A stretch of DNA of 64,000 bases from Blautia sp. An249 (GCF_002159835.1 NZ_NFJL01000010.1:62001-126000); one strand, 5' to 3'; positions 39,578-49,689 are shown, counted from the stretch's first letter. Numbers and translations are program-made. The notes: generated by a model not told the origin, from the sequence alone.

Positions 39578-42500
39578 GGTTATTAAGATCGAGATCCCCA
39601 TAGAGACTAAAGACAACACTGGTCAGGTTGTCGATAGTATATCAGAGAAGATGGAAGGCCTTGACTCTGCGGCGAAAAAGGCGCAGAAGAGTATGGAAAA
39701 TACTGTGAACAGCGCAAATAAAGCTGCGAAAGGTTTTGAAAATGCCTCTAAGAGCGTCTCCGGGTTTGAGAAATCGGTCGGGAGTGGTTTTGATGCGGCT
39801 TCTAAAAAGGCGTCTGGTTTTGAGAAGTCTGTAAATCAGACGAAGAAATCACTTCTTGCGATGCTCAAAGAGAAGTATCAGATTCTTCTTGAAGCGAAGG
39901 ATCGGATTACACCGACTGTGAAGCAAGCAATAACCTATGTGAAAAGCCTGACCTCAAAAGCGTGGAAGGTTACGCTTAAAGCGGTAGACCTCGTGACATC
40001 CCCCGTCAGGAGGGTGTTCGGGTTACTGCAAAGCCCGCTTGTGGCGGCCGGAGTCACGATATCTGCCGGCGCCGGTATTGCGGATACGGTTAAGACATAT
40101 GCGGATTTTGAAGCTGCAATGTCAGAAGTCAAGGCAATATCAGGCGCTACAAGCGAGGAATTTGCTCAGCTGACTGAAAAGGCGAATCAGATGGGAGCTG
40201 TCACGAAGTTTACTGCTTCTGAATCGGCAGAAGCTTTTAAGTACATGGCTCAGGCAGGCTGGGACGCAAAAGAGATGATGGACGGTATCGAAGGTCTTAT
40301 GTCCCTGGCGGCCGCCTCTGGAGAAGATCTTGGAACTACGTCCGATATTGTAACGGACGCATTGACGGCATTTGGAATGGCGGCGAAGGACAGCGGACGG
40401 TTTGCTGATGTTATGGCTATGGCTGCCAATGCAACGAATACCGATGTCGCAAAAATGGGCGACACGTTCAAATACGTTGCACCGGTTGCCGGAGCCCTCG
40501 GATACAGCATAGAGGACACGGCGGTAGCGATCGGTCTTATGGCAAACAACGGTATCAAGGCATCTCAGGCAGGAACGAGCCTCCGGAGCTTGCTTACGAA
40601 CTTAACGCACCCCGTTGGACAAGCGGCTGACGCCATAGAAGAACTGGATATCAGTATCACAAATGCTGATGGATCAGTTAAGCCGTTATCACAGACCCTT
40701 CAGGAATTAAGATCGAAATTCAGCGCATTATCTGAGGCGGAGAGAGCCCAGTACGCTGCGATGCTGGCCGGTCAGGAAGGTATGAGTGGTCTTCTTGCTA
40801 TCGTAAATGCATCCGAGCAGGATTTCGCAAGCCTTACAGATCAGATAAACAACAGCTCCGGAGCAGCGGAGGAAATGGCAGATATCATGATGGATAATCT
40901 GGCCGGAAAATTTGAGCTGTTCACGGGATCGCTTGACTCGATGAAGCTATCGCTCGGAGAAAAATTTAAGCCTTATCTGATTGAAGCTCTTGACTGGCTT
41001 ACAAATAAGGTTCCAGATGTTGAAAATGCCCTTCTTACGGCCATGAACTCATTTGATCGTTTTGTTGAGAAAACAAAAGCGAAGATAGATGAATTTACGG
41101 CAACAGATGAATGGCAGAATGCGGATTTGTTCGGAAAAATTGGTATTGCATGGGATGAATTGGTGGCAGAACCGTTTTCTGACTGGTGGAACGGGTCCGG
41201 GAAGACGAAGGTTGCCGGTGTTGCCCGTGATATAGGGTTAGGCATTGGAACAGCGATTTCTACCGGGATAATGGCTTTGATGGGAATAGACGTTTCGTCC
41301 GTCGTTGACGAAGGGAGCAGCATAGGGCGCCAGTTTGCCGAAGGCTTTGCTGAAGGTATGAACGGTGTCAGCATTGCGGGAGCTCTCGGAACACTTTTGA
41401 CGGGGGCGTTCTCAAGTGCGGCAAAGCTTCTTCCGGGAGGTGAGTCTCCGGATATAACATCATTGTTATCGGCCACAGCTATTGCAAAGGTAGCCGGTCC
41501 GATGCTGAGTCTTGGATCCGGCGTGTTCAAAGTCGGAAAAGGGATATATAAAAGTGCGACCGGAGGAGTTCTGAACAAGGCGATTGGAAGCTTTTCGGTG
41601 GCAGATGAACTGGCCGGAGTCGGCAATGTAACTGGAAGCGGGCTTCTGGGATTGGCCGGAAAGACTGGAATGGCGCTTGGATCTGGAGCGTCTACAAGTG
41701 CAGGACTTGCAGCTGCCGGAGGCGGTGCAATACTTGGCGGTGTTGTTGGAGGCGCAACGCTGATAAGCGGCGGTATGGATGCCTTCGATGCGTACAATTC
41801 CTACAAATCCGGAAACAAGGAAGCTGCCAAGGCGCAGGGCACGTCTGCTGGGTTGAAGGTTGGAGGCGTAGCGGCTGGAGCTGCGGCCGGAGCAGCGATA
41901 GGATCGGTAGTTCCGGTTCTCGGAACTGCGGTTGGAGCTTTGATCGGAGCTGGTATCGGAGGACTTGCTGGTTGGTTTGCCGGAGACAAGGTAAAAGAGG
42001 ATTACGAGGAAGCTGCGGCAGCGGCGGAAAATCTGGAGCAGAAAAGCAGATATGCCCTAGAAGGTGCAAAATTTGACAGTCAAGAACTGAAAGAAGCTTT
42101 TGACGATACGAATGTATCTGCAGAGCAGTTCGGCGCCATGATGCAGGAAGCGACATCGAATAAGATCCGGGATAGCTTCGGGGATATAAAGCTGTCTATG
42201 CAGGAAATCCAGGAAGCTGCGAAACAGATCGTGTTTGCGGATCAGGCAGAGGCGCTGAACAAATTCTCCGCAGCAGCAGAGACCGCAGACAGTTCTCTTG
42301 CTACTCTGCAAAGTTCGTTCCAGACGATGGACAAGTTGAACTGGAAGGCATCGCTCGGCATGAAGCTTGATGAAGGCGATATATCGGAATATATTTCGGC
42401 TGTTGATTCCATGATCGAAAGCTCGAAGCAGTACCTCGAAGACAAGCACTATGAGGCGACAGCGGCTATAGATCTTCTGGTTGAGCCGGGAAATGAAACT

Positions 42501-44543
42501 GATATGACAACAGGGCTAAATCAGATGTATTCGGATCTGCAGTCTAAGATTGAGACTCTTGGCGGCGATCTGAAAGCAAAGGTCAATGTAGCGCTGGAAG
42601 ATGGAGTGATCACGCTTGATGAGCAGGCAGAAATCACGAATTTGCAGAACCAGATTGCCGACATCACGAACCAGATCAGCCAGGCGGAAACGGAAGCGAG
42701 TTTCCAGAGCTTAAAAATTAAATACTCCGGAGCATCGCTGGACGCTGACTCTTTCGCTTCTTTGGTATCTGAAATTCAGGCAAACGTGGAGGAAGCGGCA
42801 TCACAATATGATGAGGCTTTGCAGGTTTCGCTGACAAACCTAAATCTCCAGCTTCAGAATGGAGCGATTTCTCAGGAACAGTTTGATGAACAATTGCAGG
42901 CGCTCACCGAAGGGTATCAGGCAAAGATCACGGATCTGTCTGTCAGAGTTGAAAGTTTTGAACTGCAGTCGATTGCAGATGCATTCGGTAGCGAATTGGA
43001 TGGGATACTTCCGGATCTTGAAGGATCCGTTGCGGAACGGCTCGGAACTGCAATGCATAATGCGATGTCAAACGGTGTAGATGTGGAAAACTGGGATTTG
43101 GCCACGGCAACAGAGTGGCTTGATCTGGATGGACTTTCGGCAGAGACACAGGCAGCCATCACCGAAATGATGAGTCAGGTCGCGGCGTCAATGCCGGATC
43201 AGATGACGTCGGCACTGGAGGGAACCAGCGTAGATATGAGCGAAGGCGTAAATAATATGTTGAACTCGTCCATAGAAAATGTGGACTTATCTCCGACAAG
43301 CGAAACTCTGGTGAATCAGCTTAACAAGAGCCTTGGAGAGGTGGATATGTCTGAATCGGGTGCAGGGTTGCAGACAGGCATACAGAATTCGTTAACTTCA
43401 TCTATTGAGAACGTGGATCTTACGGAAGCTGGAAGCCTTATGAACCAGAAACTCGGAGAGGCGATGTCGTCCGTGGATATGTCTGAAACTGATGCCGGAC
43501 TTCAAGAGGGATTGCAGAGTTCTCTGACCGCATCGTTGGAAAACATTGATCTTACAGAGGTCGGCGGGATGATGAATCAGAAGCTTGGAGAAGCCATGGC
43601 ATCGGTAGATATGGCCGAATCGGGAGCTGGACTGCAGGAGGGGATCCAGAACTCATTAACTGCTGCGCTCGAAGGAATAGACCTTTCAGAAAGCGCACAG
43701 ATGATCAATACGTCTATTGTAACGGCCCTGTCATCGACTGAAGGCATCGATATGAGTGGTTTTACCGCCGCTTTGCAGAGCAGTATAACGTCATCGATTG
43801 ATGGTTTGGATTATTCCGGCGTCACAACCGCTGTTGGAACCGGCATCTCAAATGCAATTACCGCAACCATGGGAACAATTCAAGGATCGATCACGAGCTT
43901 ATATTCGTCGGTCGGGGCTGCGATCAACAGCGCATTTGCCGCAGGGTTTACTACCACGACCACGGTAACGATCACTGTTAATTATAAGCTTGCGAACCCA
44001 TCTGCGACAATCAGTTTCAGCGGCGGCGGAAGTGGAACGGCCACGGTGAGCGGAAGCATATCATCCAATGCAAACGGCGGCTTTGCTTATGGCCCGGAGC
44101 TTACATGGTGGGGCGAGGACGGACCAGAGGTGATCATCCCGCTCGGAAGCAAGAGAAGACAAAGAGGTTTGGAACTGTGGGCACAGGCCGGAGAAATGCT
44201 TGGAGTTGGAAAGCATGCTGATGGCGGCTTTATCGGTTCGGGGGCGTCTTCCAATAAAAATATATGGGAGAACACAGAAATACCCGCAGAGCCGATATCA
44301 GAAAGCGACAGAGGCACTTCCGATATTTCAACTGTAATTGACAGCGAGAAAAATACGGACACGAAAGAGGTTAGCCTTAGCGTTACTGTAAATCCGCAGT
44401 TCGTGATCTCATCAACAAGTCAAAGGGAAGATGATATCCTTCAAATCATTAAGACACATATGAAAGAGCTGGCAGACGATCTCGGAGGCGAGCTTGCTGA
44501 CCGCCTTGGCGAGGTCTTTTCAAATATGCCGGTAAGTAGTTAA
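39567..44543 (+). CDS. Tail tape measure protein, TP901 core type (1658 aa)
   Basis: I chose the GTG at 39567 (MATKVIKIEIPIETKDN) behind AAAGGAGGA. The TP901-type core lies about residues 180-420 (DFEAAMSEVKAISGATSEEF, GAVTKFTASESAEAFKYMAQ, NNGIKASQAGTSLRSLL). A long Gly/Ala-rich hydrophobic stretch (about 700-815) fits membrane insertion or pore formation. Later the sequence is coiled coil, then 44-residue repeats and a beta-rich end. It sets tail length and is ejected into the host envelope during infection. It is large for a PBSX-like phage, implying a long tail. Confidence 0.9.
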   Translation: MATKVIKIEIPIETKDNTGQVVDSISEKMEGLDSAAKKAQKSMENTVNSANKAAKGFENASKSVSGFEKSVGSGFDAASKKASGFEKSVNQTKKSLLAMLKEKYQILLEAKDRITPTVKQAITYVKSLTSKAWKVTLKAVDLVTSPVRRVFGLLQSPLVAAGVTISAGAGIADTVKTYADFEAAMSEVKAISGATSEEFAQLTEKANQMGAVTKFTASESAEAFKYMAQAGWDAKEMMDGIEGLMSLAAASGEDLGTTSDIVTDALTAFGMAAKDSGRFADVMAMAANATNTDVAKMGDTFKYVAPVAGALGYSIEDTAVAIGLMANNGIKASQAGTSLRSLLTNLTHPVGQAADAIEELDISITNADGSVKPLSQTLQELRSKFSALSEAERAQYAAMLAGQEGMSGLLAIVNASEQDFASLTDQINNSSGAAEEMADIMMDNLAGKFELFTGSLDSMKLSLGEKFKPYLIEALDWLTNKVPDVENALLTAMNSFDRFVEKTKAKIDEFTATDEWQNADLFGKIGIAWDELVAEPFSDWWNGSGKTKVAGVARDIGLGIGTAISTGIMALMGIDVSSVVDEGSSIGRQFAEGFAEGMNGVSIAGALGTLLTGAFSSAAKLLPGGESPDITSLLSATAIAKVAGPMLSLGSGVFKVGKGIYKSATGGVLNKAIGSFSVADELAGVGNVTGSGLLGLAGKTGMALGSGASTSAGLAAAGGGAILGGVVGGATLISGGMDAFDAYNSYKSGNKEAAKAQGTSAGLKVGGVAAGAAAGAAIGSVVPVLGTAVGALIGAGIGGLAGWFAGDKVKEDYEEAAAAAENLEQKSRYALEGAKFDSQELKEAFDDTNVSAEQFGAMMQEATSNKIRDSFGDIKLSMQEIQEAAKQIVFADQAEALNKFSAAAETADSSLATLQSSFQTMDKLNWKASLGMKLDEGDISEYISAVDSMIESSKQYLEDKHYEATAAIDLLVEPGNETDMTTGLNQMYSDLQSKIETLGGDLKAKVNVALEDGVITLDEQAEITNLQNQIADITNQISQAETEASFQSLKIKYSGASLDADSFASLVSEIQANVEEAASQYDEALQVSLTNLNLQLQNGAISQEQFDEQLQALTEGYQAKITDLSVRVESFELQSIADAFGSELDGILPDLEGSVAERLGTAMHNAMSNGVDVENWDLATATEWLDLDGLSAETQAAITEMMSQVAASMPDQMTSALEGTSVDMSEGVNNMLNSSIENVDLSPTSETLVNQLNKSLGEVDMSESGAGLQTGIQNSLTSSIENVDLTEAGSLMNQKLGEAMSSVDMSETDAGLQEGLQSSLTASLENIDLTEVGGMMNQKLGEAMASVDMAESGAGLQEGIQNSLTAALEGIDLSESAQMINTSIVTALSSTEGIDMSGFTAALQSSITSSIDGLDYSGVTTAVGTGISNAITATMGTIQGSITSLYSSVGAAINSAFAAGFTTTTTVTITVNYKLANPSATISFSGGGSGTATVSGSISSNANGGFAYGPELTWWGEDGPEVIIPLGSKRRQRGLELWAQAGEMLGVGKHADGGFIGSGASSNKNIWENTEIPAEPISESDRGTSDISTVIDSEKNTDTKEVSLSVTVNPQFVISSTSQREDDILQIIKTHMKELADDLGGELADRLGEVFSNMPVSS
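43269..43664 (+). repeat. Tandem 44-residue repeats in the tape measure protein
   Basis: Three in-frame units of 132 bases: 43269-43400, 43401-43532 and 43533-43664. Each follows S-[IL]-E-N-[VI]-D-L then N-Q-[LK]-x4-G-E and VDM-x-E-x2-AGLQ-x-G. A decayed fourth copy follows to about 43800. Units are well diverged at the third base, so the duplication is not recent. They may adjust tail length. Confidence 0.7.
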
Positions 44544-44555
44544 GGGAGGCGCTTT

Positions 44556-45245
44556 ATGGATGTTAGTTTAACTGAAGTTGAAAACGGTAAGAGTAAATTT
44601 ATCTTTCCGAGCCTCCCTGAGGAGGTAAGCGGAAGAAATCGGACGAATTATCAGTCCTACGATATCCTGTCTTATGGAGAGGTGAAAATCCCCAAAGGAA
44701 TGAAGCTTACAGAGATTTCGTTCGAGGGGATTTTTTTCGGAGAGGCGAAAAAAAACGAGTCCATTGTGAAACAATGGATTAAGCCGGCAGAATGCGAAAA
44801 AATTCTGAAAAACTGGCAGGAAAAAGGGACCGTGCTACGGTTGATGGTTACTGAAACCAACATCAATATTGATGTTACTATCAGTGATTTTGAATGTACA
44901 GATTATGGCGGTTACGGAAACAAGAAGTATTCGCTGGAGTTTGTGCAGTACCGGTCCCTGAAGGTTTATACAACGGACGAACTCAAGATTGTAAAGTTCG
45001 TTAAGAAGACGGTGACAAGGCCTGCGGCCGCAGCTCCCAAAAACAAGGGCAGCTATACCGTGAAATCAGGCGACAATCTATGGTCGATCGCAAGGAAGTT
45101 CTATGGCGGCTCCGGATCCACTTGGACAAAAATATATAGTGCGAACAAGTCAACGATAGAATCCACTGCGAGAAGATACGGGAGATCAAGTAGCGATAAT
45201 GGACACTGGATTTACCCGGGGACCGTGTTGGTTATCCCGAATTAG
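44556..45245 (+). CDS. LysM-containing tail/baseplate protein, XkdP-like (229 aa)
   Basis: AGGGAGGCG precedes the ATG. An N-terminal baseplate domain (about 1-150, VENGKSKFIFPSLPEEVSGR) leads through an Ala/Pro linker to a LysM domain at about 166-229: YTVKSGDNLWSIARKFYGGS then WIYPGTVLVIPN. LysM binds peptidoglycan. Order after the tape measure matches XkdP, a protein that positions the baseplate hub. Confidence 0.8.
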   Translation: MDVSLTEVENGKSKFIFPSLPEEVSGRNRTNYQSYDILSYGEVKIPKGMKLTEISFEGIFFGEAKKNESIVKQWIKPAECEKILKNWQEKGTVLRLMVTETNINIDVTISDFECTDYGGYGNKKYSLEFVQYRSLKVYTTDELKIVKFVKKTVTRPAAAAPKNKGSYTVKSGDNLWSIARKFYGGSGSTWTKIYSANKSTIESTARRYGRSSSDNGHWIYPGTVLVIPN

Positions 45246-45260
45246 GAAGGGGGCGGTATA

Positions 45261-46505
45261 ATGATAGATCTATCTAAAGTGCAATACCGCTTCGTTATTA
45301 TGGACGAAAAGGGAAACCAATACAATATAAAAGATTATGTAGAAAATCTCGGGTGGGAGCAAGGTGAAGACGAACTCTCCACCCGAATTTCATTTACAAC
45401 AAAAAACGAAAAGTCATCAAAGGAAGTGTTTTCGGATATAGCGAAGCTTGGGTGCTTAGTCGGGATATTCGCTTCTGACGGAGTCACCGACGACGAAGTG
45501 GCAAGAGGAAACATTATAGACTGGAAGCCATCGTATTCTTCGGATTCATATAAGTTTGACGGCAAATGCTATGACAATTTATATAATCTGCAGGAAAGCC
45601 AGGACAATATATACTATCCCGCCGGTACCGGTACAAAATCTGCTGTAACGAAGATCTTTGATGATTGGGAGATTCCCCTTGGATCCTATGAAGGGCCGAA
45701 TGAGACGCACGCAAAGCTGACTTTCAAATCGCAGGACCTTGCAAACGTCATTACGGAAATTCTGGATGACGCTTATAAAAAGGGTGGCGTAAAATGCGTC
45801 GTGCAGGACAGGAAGGGCAAAGCGTATGTTGTCCCCTATGCGAACAACAAGACGGTCTATCATTTTGCGGCTGAAAACGTGGTCACGGCCACGCATAAGA
45901 GAAGCACTGCCGGGATGATCACCCGTGTAAAGGTGATTGGGCAGGAAGATGATGATGGGAAAAGCTCGGTCGAGGCTGTGTTAAATGGCAACACAAAATA
46001 TGGCGTTCGCCAGAAAATTGTTCGCAGAGGCACTGATGAGAGCCTTGAGGATGCGAAAACATCGGCGCAGACAATTCTCGATGAAGATGGAGAGATCCAG
46101 GAAGAAATGACTGTGAAAGCGCCGGACATCCCATGGGTGAGGAAAGGGGATCTGGTCCATGTAACGGTTGGAACCATGAATGCCTATTACTATGTTATCG
46201 GTATAAGGCATGATGTGGATAGCCGCAGCATGACATTAGATCTTCATGTTCCGTTCAAAGAATATGAAAAGAAAGCACAGCAGACGGTTCAGAAAAAAAC
46301 TTATAATGTGGGCGATATCGTGAATTTCCACGGAGGAACCCACTACGTCAGCTCTTATGCGGGATCCCGCGGATACAACGCAAGAGCTGGACGGGCAAAA
46401 ATAACGATCAAGAATGGATCAGGAAAAGCACATCCATGGCATCTGATACACGTTGACAGTTCAAGCAATGTGTATGGATGGGTGGATAACGGCACATTTG
46501 ATTAA
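45261..46505 (+). CDS. Baseplate hub protein, XkdQ-like, with extra C-terminal domain (414 aa)
   Basis: The XkdQ-type hub core covers about 1-330: YRFVIMDEKGNQYNIKDYVE, NIIDWKPSYSSDSYKFDGKC and VRKGDLVHVTVGTMNAYYYV. The last about 70 residues (KKTYNVGDIVNFHGGTHYVS, then HPWHLIHVDSSSNVYGWVDN) form a separate SH3-like unit suited to cell-wall contact. Hub and SH3 in one chain is a usual Clostridia variant. Confidence 0.75.
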   Translation: MIDLSKVQYRFVIMDEKGNQYNIKDYVENLGWEQGEDELSTRISFTTKNEKSSKEVFSDIAKLGCLVGIFASDGVTDDEVARGNIIDWKPSYSSDSYKFDGKCYDNLYNLQESQDNIYYPAGTGTKSAVTKIFDDWEIPLGSYEGPNETHAKLTFKSQDLANVITEILDDAYKKGGVKCVVQDRKGKAYVVPYANNKTVYHFAAENVVTATHKRSTAGMITRVKVIGQEDDDGKSSVEAVLNGNTKYGVRQKIVRRGTDESLEDAKTSAQTILDEDGEIQEEMTVKAPDIPWVRKGDLVHVTVGTMNAYYYVIGIRHDVDSRSMTLDLHVPFKEYEKKAQQTVQKKTYNVGDIVNFHGGTHYVSSYAGSRGYNARAGRAKITIKNGSGKAHPWHLIHVDSSSNVYGWVDNGTFD

Positions 46506-46517
46506 GGAGGGATGAAG

Positions 46518-46862
46518 ATGGCGTTTGATGCACATGCCGGAACGAACAAACTGGCAAGGACGCTTCACAAAAGGATAAAAAGCATGTCAGACAGCCCACT
46601 TGTTCTCGACTTTGGAAAGATAGAGTCTGACTACGGGCTGGTTACAAATACTTTTCCGGTAAAAATACCGCAAGGCGATTATACGGTGTGCCGGCATGTG
46701 ACAGGCATATCCCTCGGGACTTCCGGAGGTAGTCACGGCGGGCACGAATACGGCGATGGATCGCATTCGCATTCTATACCGGTTCCGGGGCTGTCTCCCG
46801 GGAACCACGTTCTTGTTGCGTGGGTGCAGAATGAAGCAGTGGTTATCGATGTGATCAGTTAG
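46518..46862 (+). CDS. Baseplate protein, XkdR/DUF2577-like (114 aa)
   Basis: I chose the ATG at 46518, 7 bases after AAGGAGG. Begins MAFDAHAGTNKLARTLHKRI and carries PLVLDFGKIESDYGLVTNTF then a Gly/His-rich segment (GGSHGGHEYGDGSHSHSIPV) and GNHVLVAWVQNEAVVIDVIS. This order and size match DUF2577. The His-rich loop may bind metal in the baseplate spike (inferred). Confidence 0.75.
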   Translation: MAFDAHAGTNKLARTLHKRIKSMSDSPLVLDFGKIESDYGLVTNTFPVKIPQGDYTVCRHVTGISLGTSGGSHGGHEYGDGSHSHSIPVPGLSPGNHVLVAWVQNEAVVIDVIS

Positions 46863-46873
46863 GGGGTGGGAAT

Positions 46874-47314
46874 ATGGATGAAGAGAACACGTTATTTCCT
46901 GTGGAAGAGTCCCCTGAATTTATCGATGACGGAGATCAGTTGGACAGGGATTACCACTATACAGTTGCGTGGGACGTTGAAAAACAGGACTTCGTCTTGA
47001 ATGGGAAGGGCCAAATGGAGCAGTGCGATGGCGTGGAAGGCTATAAAGTATGGTGTTGTAAAATGGCCCTCACACAGCGATATGCTTGTGCAGCTTATCA
47101 GGACGAAATTGGCACCGAACTGGACGAAGCTCTGGCAGAGGACAGTGAAAAGGCAGTTGAGTCCGCAATAGAAAGAACAATATCAGAGGCGTTACTGGTG
47201 AATCCGAGGACTGAATATGTAAGAAACTTTGAGTTTTCGTGGTATGGAGAAGCGGTAAGCGTCTCGTTTACTGTAAAGGGAGTAGACACGGATGAATTCA
47301 AAGTGTCTATTTGA
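46874..47314 (+). CDS. Baseplate protein, XkdS/DUF2634-like (146 aa)
   Basis: GGGGGTGGG precedes the ATG. Begins with an acidic region (MDEENTLFPVEESPEFIDDG), then TVAWDVEKQDFVLNGKGQME, YKVWCCKMALTQRYACAAYQ and VRNFEFSWYGEAVSVSFTVK, the layout of DUF2634/gp25-like wedge proteins. Its role is to connect the hub to the wedge. Confidence 0.75.
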   Translation: MDEENTLFPVEESPEFIDDGDQLDRDYHYTVAWDVEKQDFVLNGKGQMEQCDGVEGYKVWCCKMALTQRYACAAYQDEIGTELDEALAEDSEKAVESAIERTISEALLVNPRTEYVRNFEFSWYGEAVSVSFTVKGVDTDEFKVSI

Positions 47315-47332
47315 TGACTGGAGGTGAGAAGT

Positions 47333-48457
47333 GTGAGTTATGAATTTACTCCGCCGGAATTTGTCGATGGAGCTGAGCCGGAAGAAATACAGCAGCGCAT
47401 GATGGATGCGCTTCCGGATGGGATTGACGATATGCCCGGAGGATTCCCGTATGATTTTACGATGCCAACAGCAATAGAAAAATCAGAATTGATCCAGTTT
47501 CATCTCGTGCGCACCTTGATGTTAATGTATCCGCAATATGCATGGGATGAATGGCTTGATCTCCACGCAGCGGCGGCAGGCGTGGAGCGCCGGCCGGCGG
47601 GACATGCAAGCGGATCGGTGACGGTTTCCGGAGACGCAGGAACTGTCATACCAGAGGGGGCAATATTCTGTACAGAAGCAACAGACTCTTCTCCGGCTCT
47701 CGAATATGCCGCTGACTCAATGGCTGTTATACCAGAGTCCGGAAGCGTGGTCGTTGAGGTTACGGCTGTTGAGGCCGGAAAAGAGTCGAATACCAAAAAG
47801 AATACGGTAGTATTCTCTCTTACAAGCATAAAAGGGCTGTCAACAGTGAACAATCCGGCAGACATTACCGGCGGGACGGATGTGGAAGGCGACGAAGATC
47901 TTCGGGAGCGTATCGAAGAAGAGAATTTTAGAGATGGAGCAACATTTGTCGGAAACGATGCGGACTATATCCGATGGGCAAAAGAGGTAGTTGGCGTTGG
48001 CGACTGTATTGTCGTGCCAACATGGGATGGTCCGGGCACTGTAAAGCTGATAATCGTAGACTCAAATGGTGAGCCGGCAAATGAACGGCTGACAAAGGCG
48101 GTTTATGATCACATTGTGTCTCCGGACGATAGGTCACGAAGGCTTCTTCCTACCGCATGTGCAAAGCTGACCGTCGTAGCTGCGGCCACAAAGAAAATTT
48201 CTTATGTTTGTACGGGACTTGTATATGACGATACTACCGATATACCGACAATCGTGAGTCAGTTCAAAGAACTTGTAATGCAGGAATATTCGGAAGCGAA
48301 AGCAGAAGGCGTCCTTGTTTACAATCAGGTCCGTCCTCTTATCACGGATATACCGGGAGTATCCGATTTCGACACATTTTTAATGAATGGGGCAGAGGAA
48401 AACATCCTGCTTTCTAATGATGAATATGCGGCAACAGATCAGGTTGATTTTAGTTAA
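47333..48457 (+). CDS. Baseplate J-like wedge protein, XkdT-like (374 aa)
   Basis: GTG at 47333 is the best start; a GTG at 47324 lies inside its own ribosome binding site (GGAGGTGAG). Blocks MYPQYAWDEWLDLHAAAAGV, GSVTVSGDAGTVIPEGAIFC, TGGTDVEGDEDLRERIEEEN and DADYIRWAKEVVGVGDCIVV are those of baseplate J proteins. It drives sheath contraction on host contact. Confidence 0.85.
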   Translation: MSYEFTPPEFVDGAEPEEIQQRMMDALPDGIDDMPGGFPYDFTMPTAIEKSELIQFHLVRTLMLMYPQYAWDEWLDLHAAAAGVERRPAGHASGSVTVSGDAGTVIPEGAIFCTEATDSSPALEYAADSMAVIPESGSVVVEVTAVEAGKESNTKKNTVVFSLTSIKGLSTVNNPADITGGTDVEGDEDLRERIEEENFRDGATFVGNDADYIRWAKEVVGVGDCIVVPTWDGPGTVKLIIVDSNGEPANERLTKAVYDHIVSPDDRSRRLLPTACAKLTVVAAATKKISYVCTGLVYDDTTDIPTIVSQFKELVMQEYSEAKAEGVLVYNQVRPLITDIPGVSDFDTFLMNGAEENILLSNDEYAATDQVDFS

Positions 48458-48471
48458 GGGGAGGGAATGCG

Positions 48472-49689
48472 ATGAATATTGAAAACTTTCCCACATCTGA
48501 AGCGGCAAAAAGAATGATGGGATACATTACCGGCAATGGATTTTATGACAGATCCTATGTTGGGAAGTGGATATTCCAGGTTATGGGAGTGGAGATGGAC
48601 GAGGCCCGCCGGATCATTGAGGATGAACTGCCGTATCAGGCGTTTCCGGAAACAGCAACATGGGGGCTCCGATATCATGAAGAGAAGTTCGGGCTCCCGA
48701 TCAGGGAGAACCTTAGCCCGGAAGAGCGACGAAAGCTTATCTTAGACAGAAGAGACACAAAAGCACCTATAACCCCATGGCGATTGGAAAAGATGGTAAA
48801 CAGTATCCTCGGATGCGATGTAAAGGTTGTGGATATCCATGAACCTGACAACAAGATATCTCACCCAAACACTTTTATTGTTTACCTCGAAGGCGAAGGG
48901 GAATTTAGTCTGCAAAAAGGCATTGACAAGATCAACGACGCAAAGCAATCGCATACGTCGTATGAGCTGCATGTTCGCCTTGCAGTCTTTGTTCTGGTCG
49001 AGAACATCCTGTTTAATCGCATGACGGTACGAATGCCAATCACATGGTGGGGTGCTACGTGGGATGGAGAATATCCTTTTGATGGTAGCATTTATTTCAA
49101 TGCTCGGCAACCTCCATATTTCTATATGGCAGTTCCGTTTAGCATCCCGAATATTATCAAAATTGAAAATCTTCGGGTATCGCACCGGGTTACAAAAATA
49201 AGCGAATACGGCGATCTTTTGATAAAAATAGTTCATCGGATCCCAATCACATGGTGGGGAGCATCTTTTGACGGAAGATACCTTTTTGATGGAGAGGCGC
49301 TTCTAAATGCAGCGAGACCTCCGGAATTCGGGAGGGTCGCATACAATTTTGATTCTTTCAATGCAGAAGAGGTGTTATTCGGGCATGCGGAGCTTGCTGC
49401 CGCTGAAATAAAAAATGAGAACACATGCAATGTTAGGGATGTCCACAGGGCATCCTTTTTGTGGCCCGACTATGTAATTACTTTTGATGGAGAACTATCG
49501 TTTGATGGGGAAGAGACATTTTCGCAGGAGTCTCCACCGAAGGTAACATCAATCACGCATCGCATAAATGCTGAGATCGACGAAGATTTTGGCATTGCGA
49601 TATATATACCGTCAAAAGCGATTCTCTTTAACGGAGCGTGCGCTTTTGATGGAGCAAATGATTTCAATTCAGGAAGGGAGGACCTGTAA
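48472..49689 (+). CDS. XkdU/DUF2313-like baseplate protein with repeated WWG/FDG C-terminal domain (405 aa)
   Basis: The N-terminal about 185 residues match DUF2313 (NFPTSEAAKRMMGYITGNGF, YQAFPETATWGLRYHEEKFG, TPWRLEKMVNSILGCDVKVV). The C-terminal 220 residues hold two WWGA-x2-DG-x3-FDG repeats (about 188 and 259) and two shorter FDG/FNG repeats (about 339 and 385), separated by YxVPFSI-like strands. XkdU proteins normally end near 200 residues, so the extra domain may be a host-contact module (inference). Confidence 0.75.
   Translation: MNIENFPTSEAAKRMMGYITGNGFYDRSYVGKWIFQVMGVEMDEARRIIEDELPYQAFPETATWGLRYHEEKFGLPIRENLSPEERRKLILDRRDTKAPITPWRLEKMVNSILGCDVKVVDIHEPDNKISHPNTFIVYLEGEGEFSLQKGIDKINDAKQSHTSYELHVRLAVFVLVENILFNRMTVRMPITWWGATWDGEYPFDGSIYFNARQPPYFYMAVPFSIPNIIKIENLRVSHRVTKISEYGDLLIKIVHRIPITWWGASFDGRYLFDGEALLNAARPPEFGRVAYNFDSFNAEEVLFGHAELAAAEIKNENTCNVRDVHRASFLWPDYVITFDGELSFDGEETFSQESPPKVTSITHRINAEIDEDFGIAIYIPSKAILFNGACAFDGANDFNSGREDL

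Noticed and set aside
41692-42156. Long antisense frames opposite the Gly/Ala-rich tape measure region
   Set aside because: They arise from GC-biased third positions opposite Ala/Gly codons, with no ribosome binding sites or recognisable domains.
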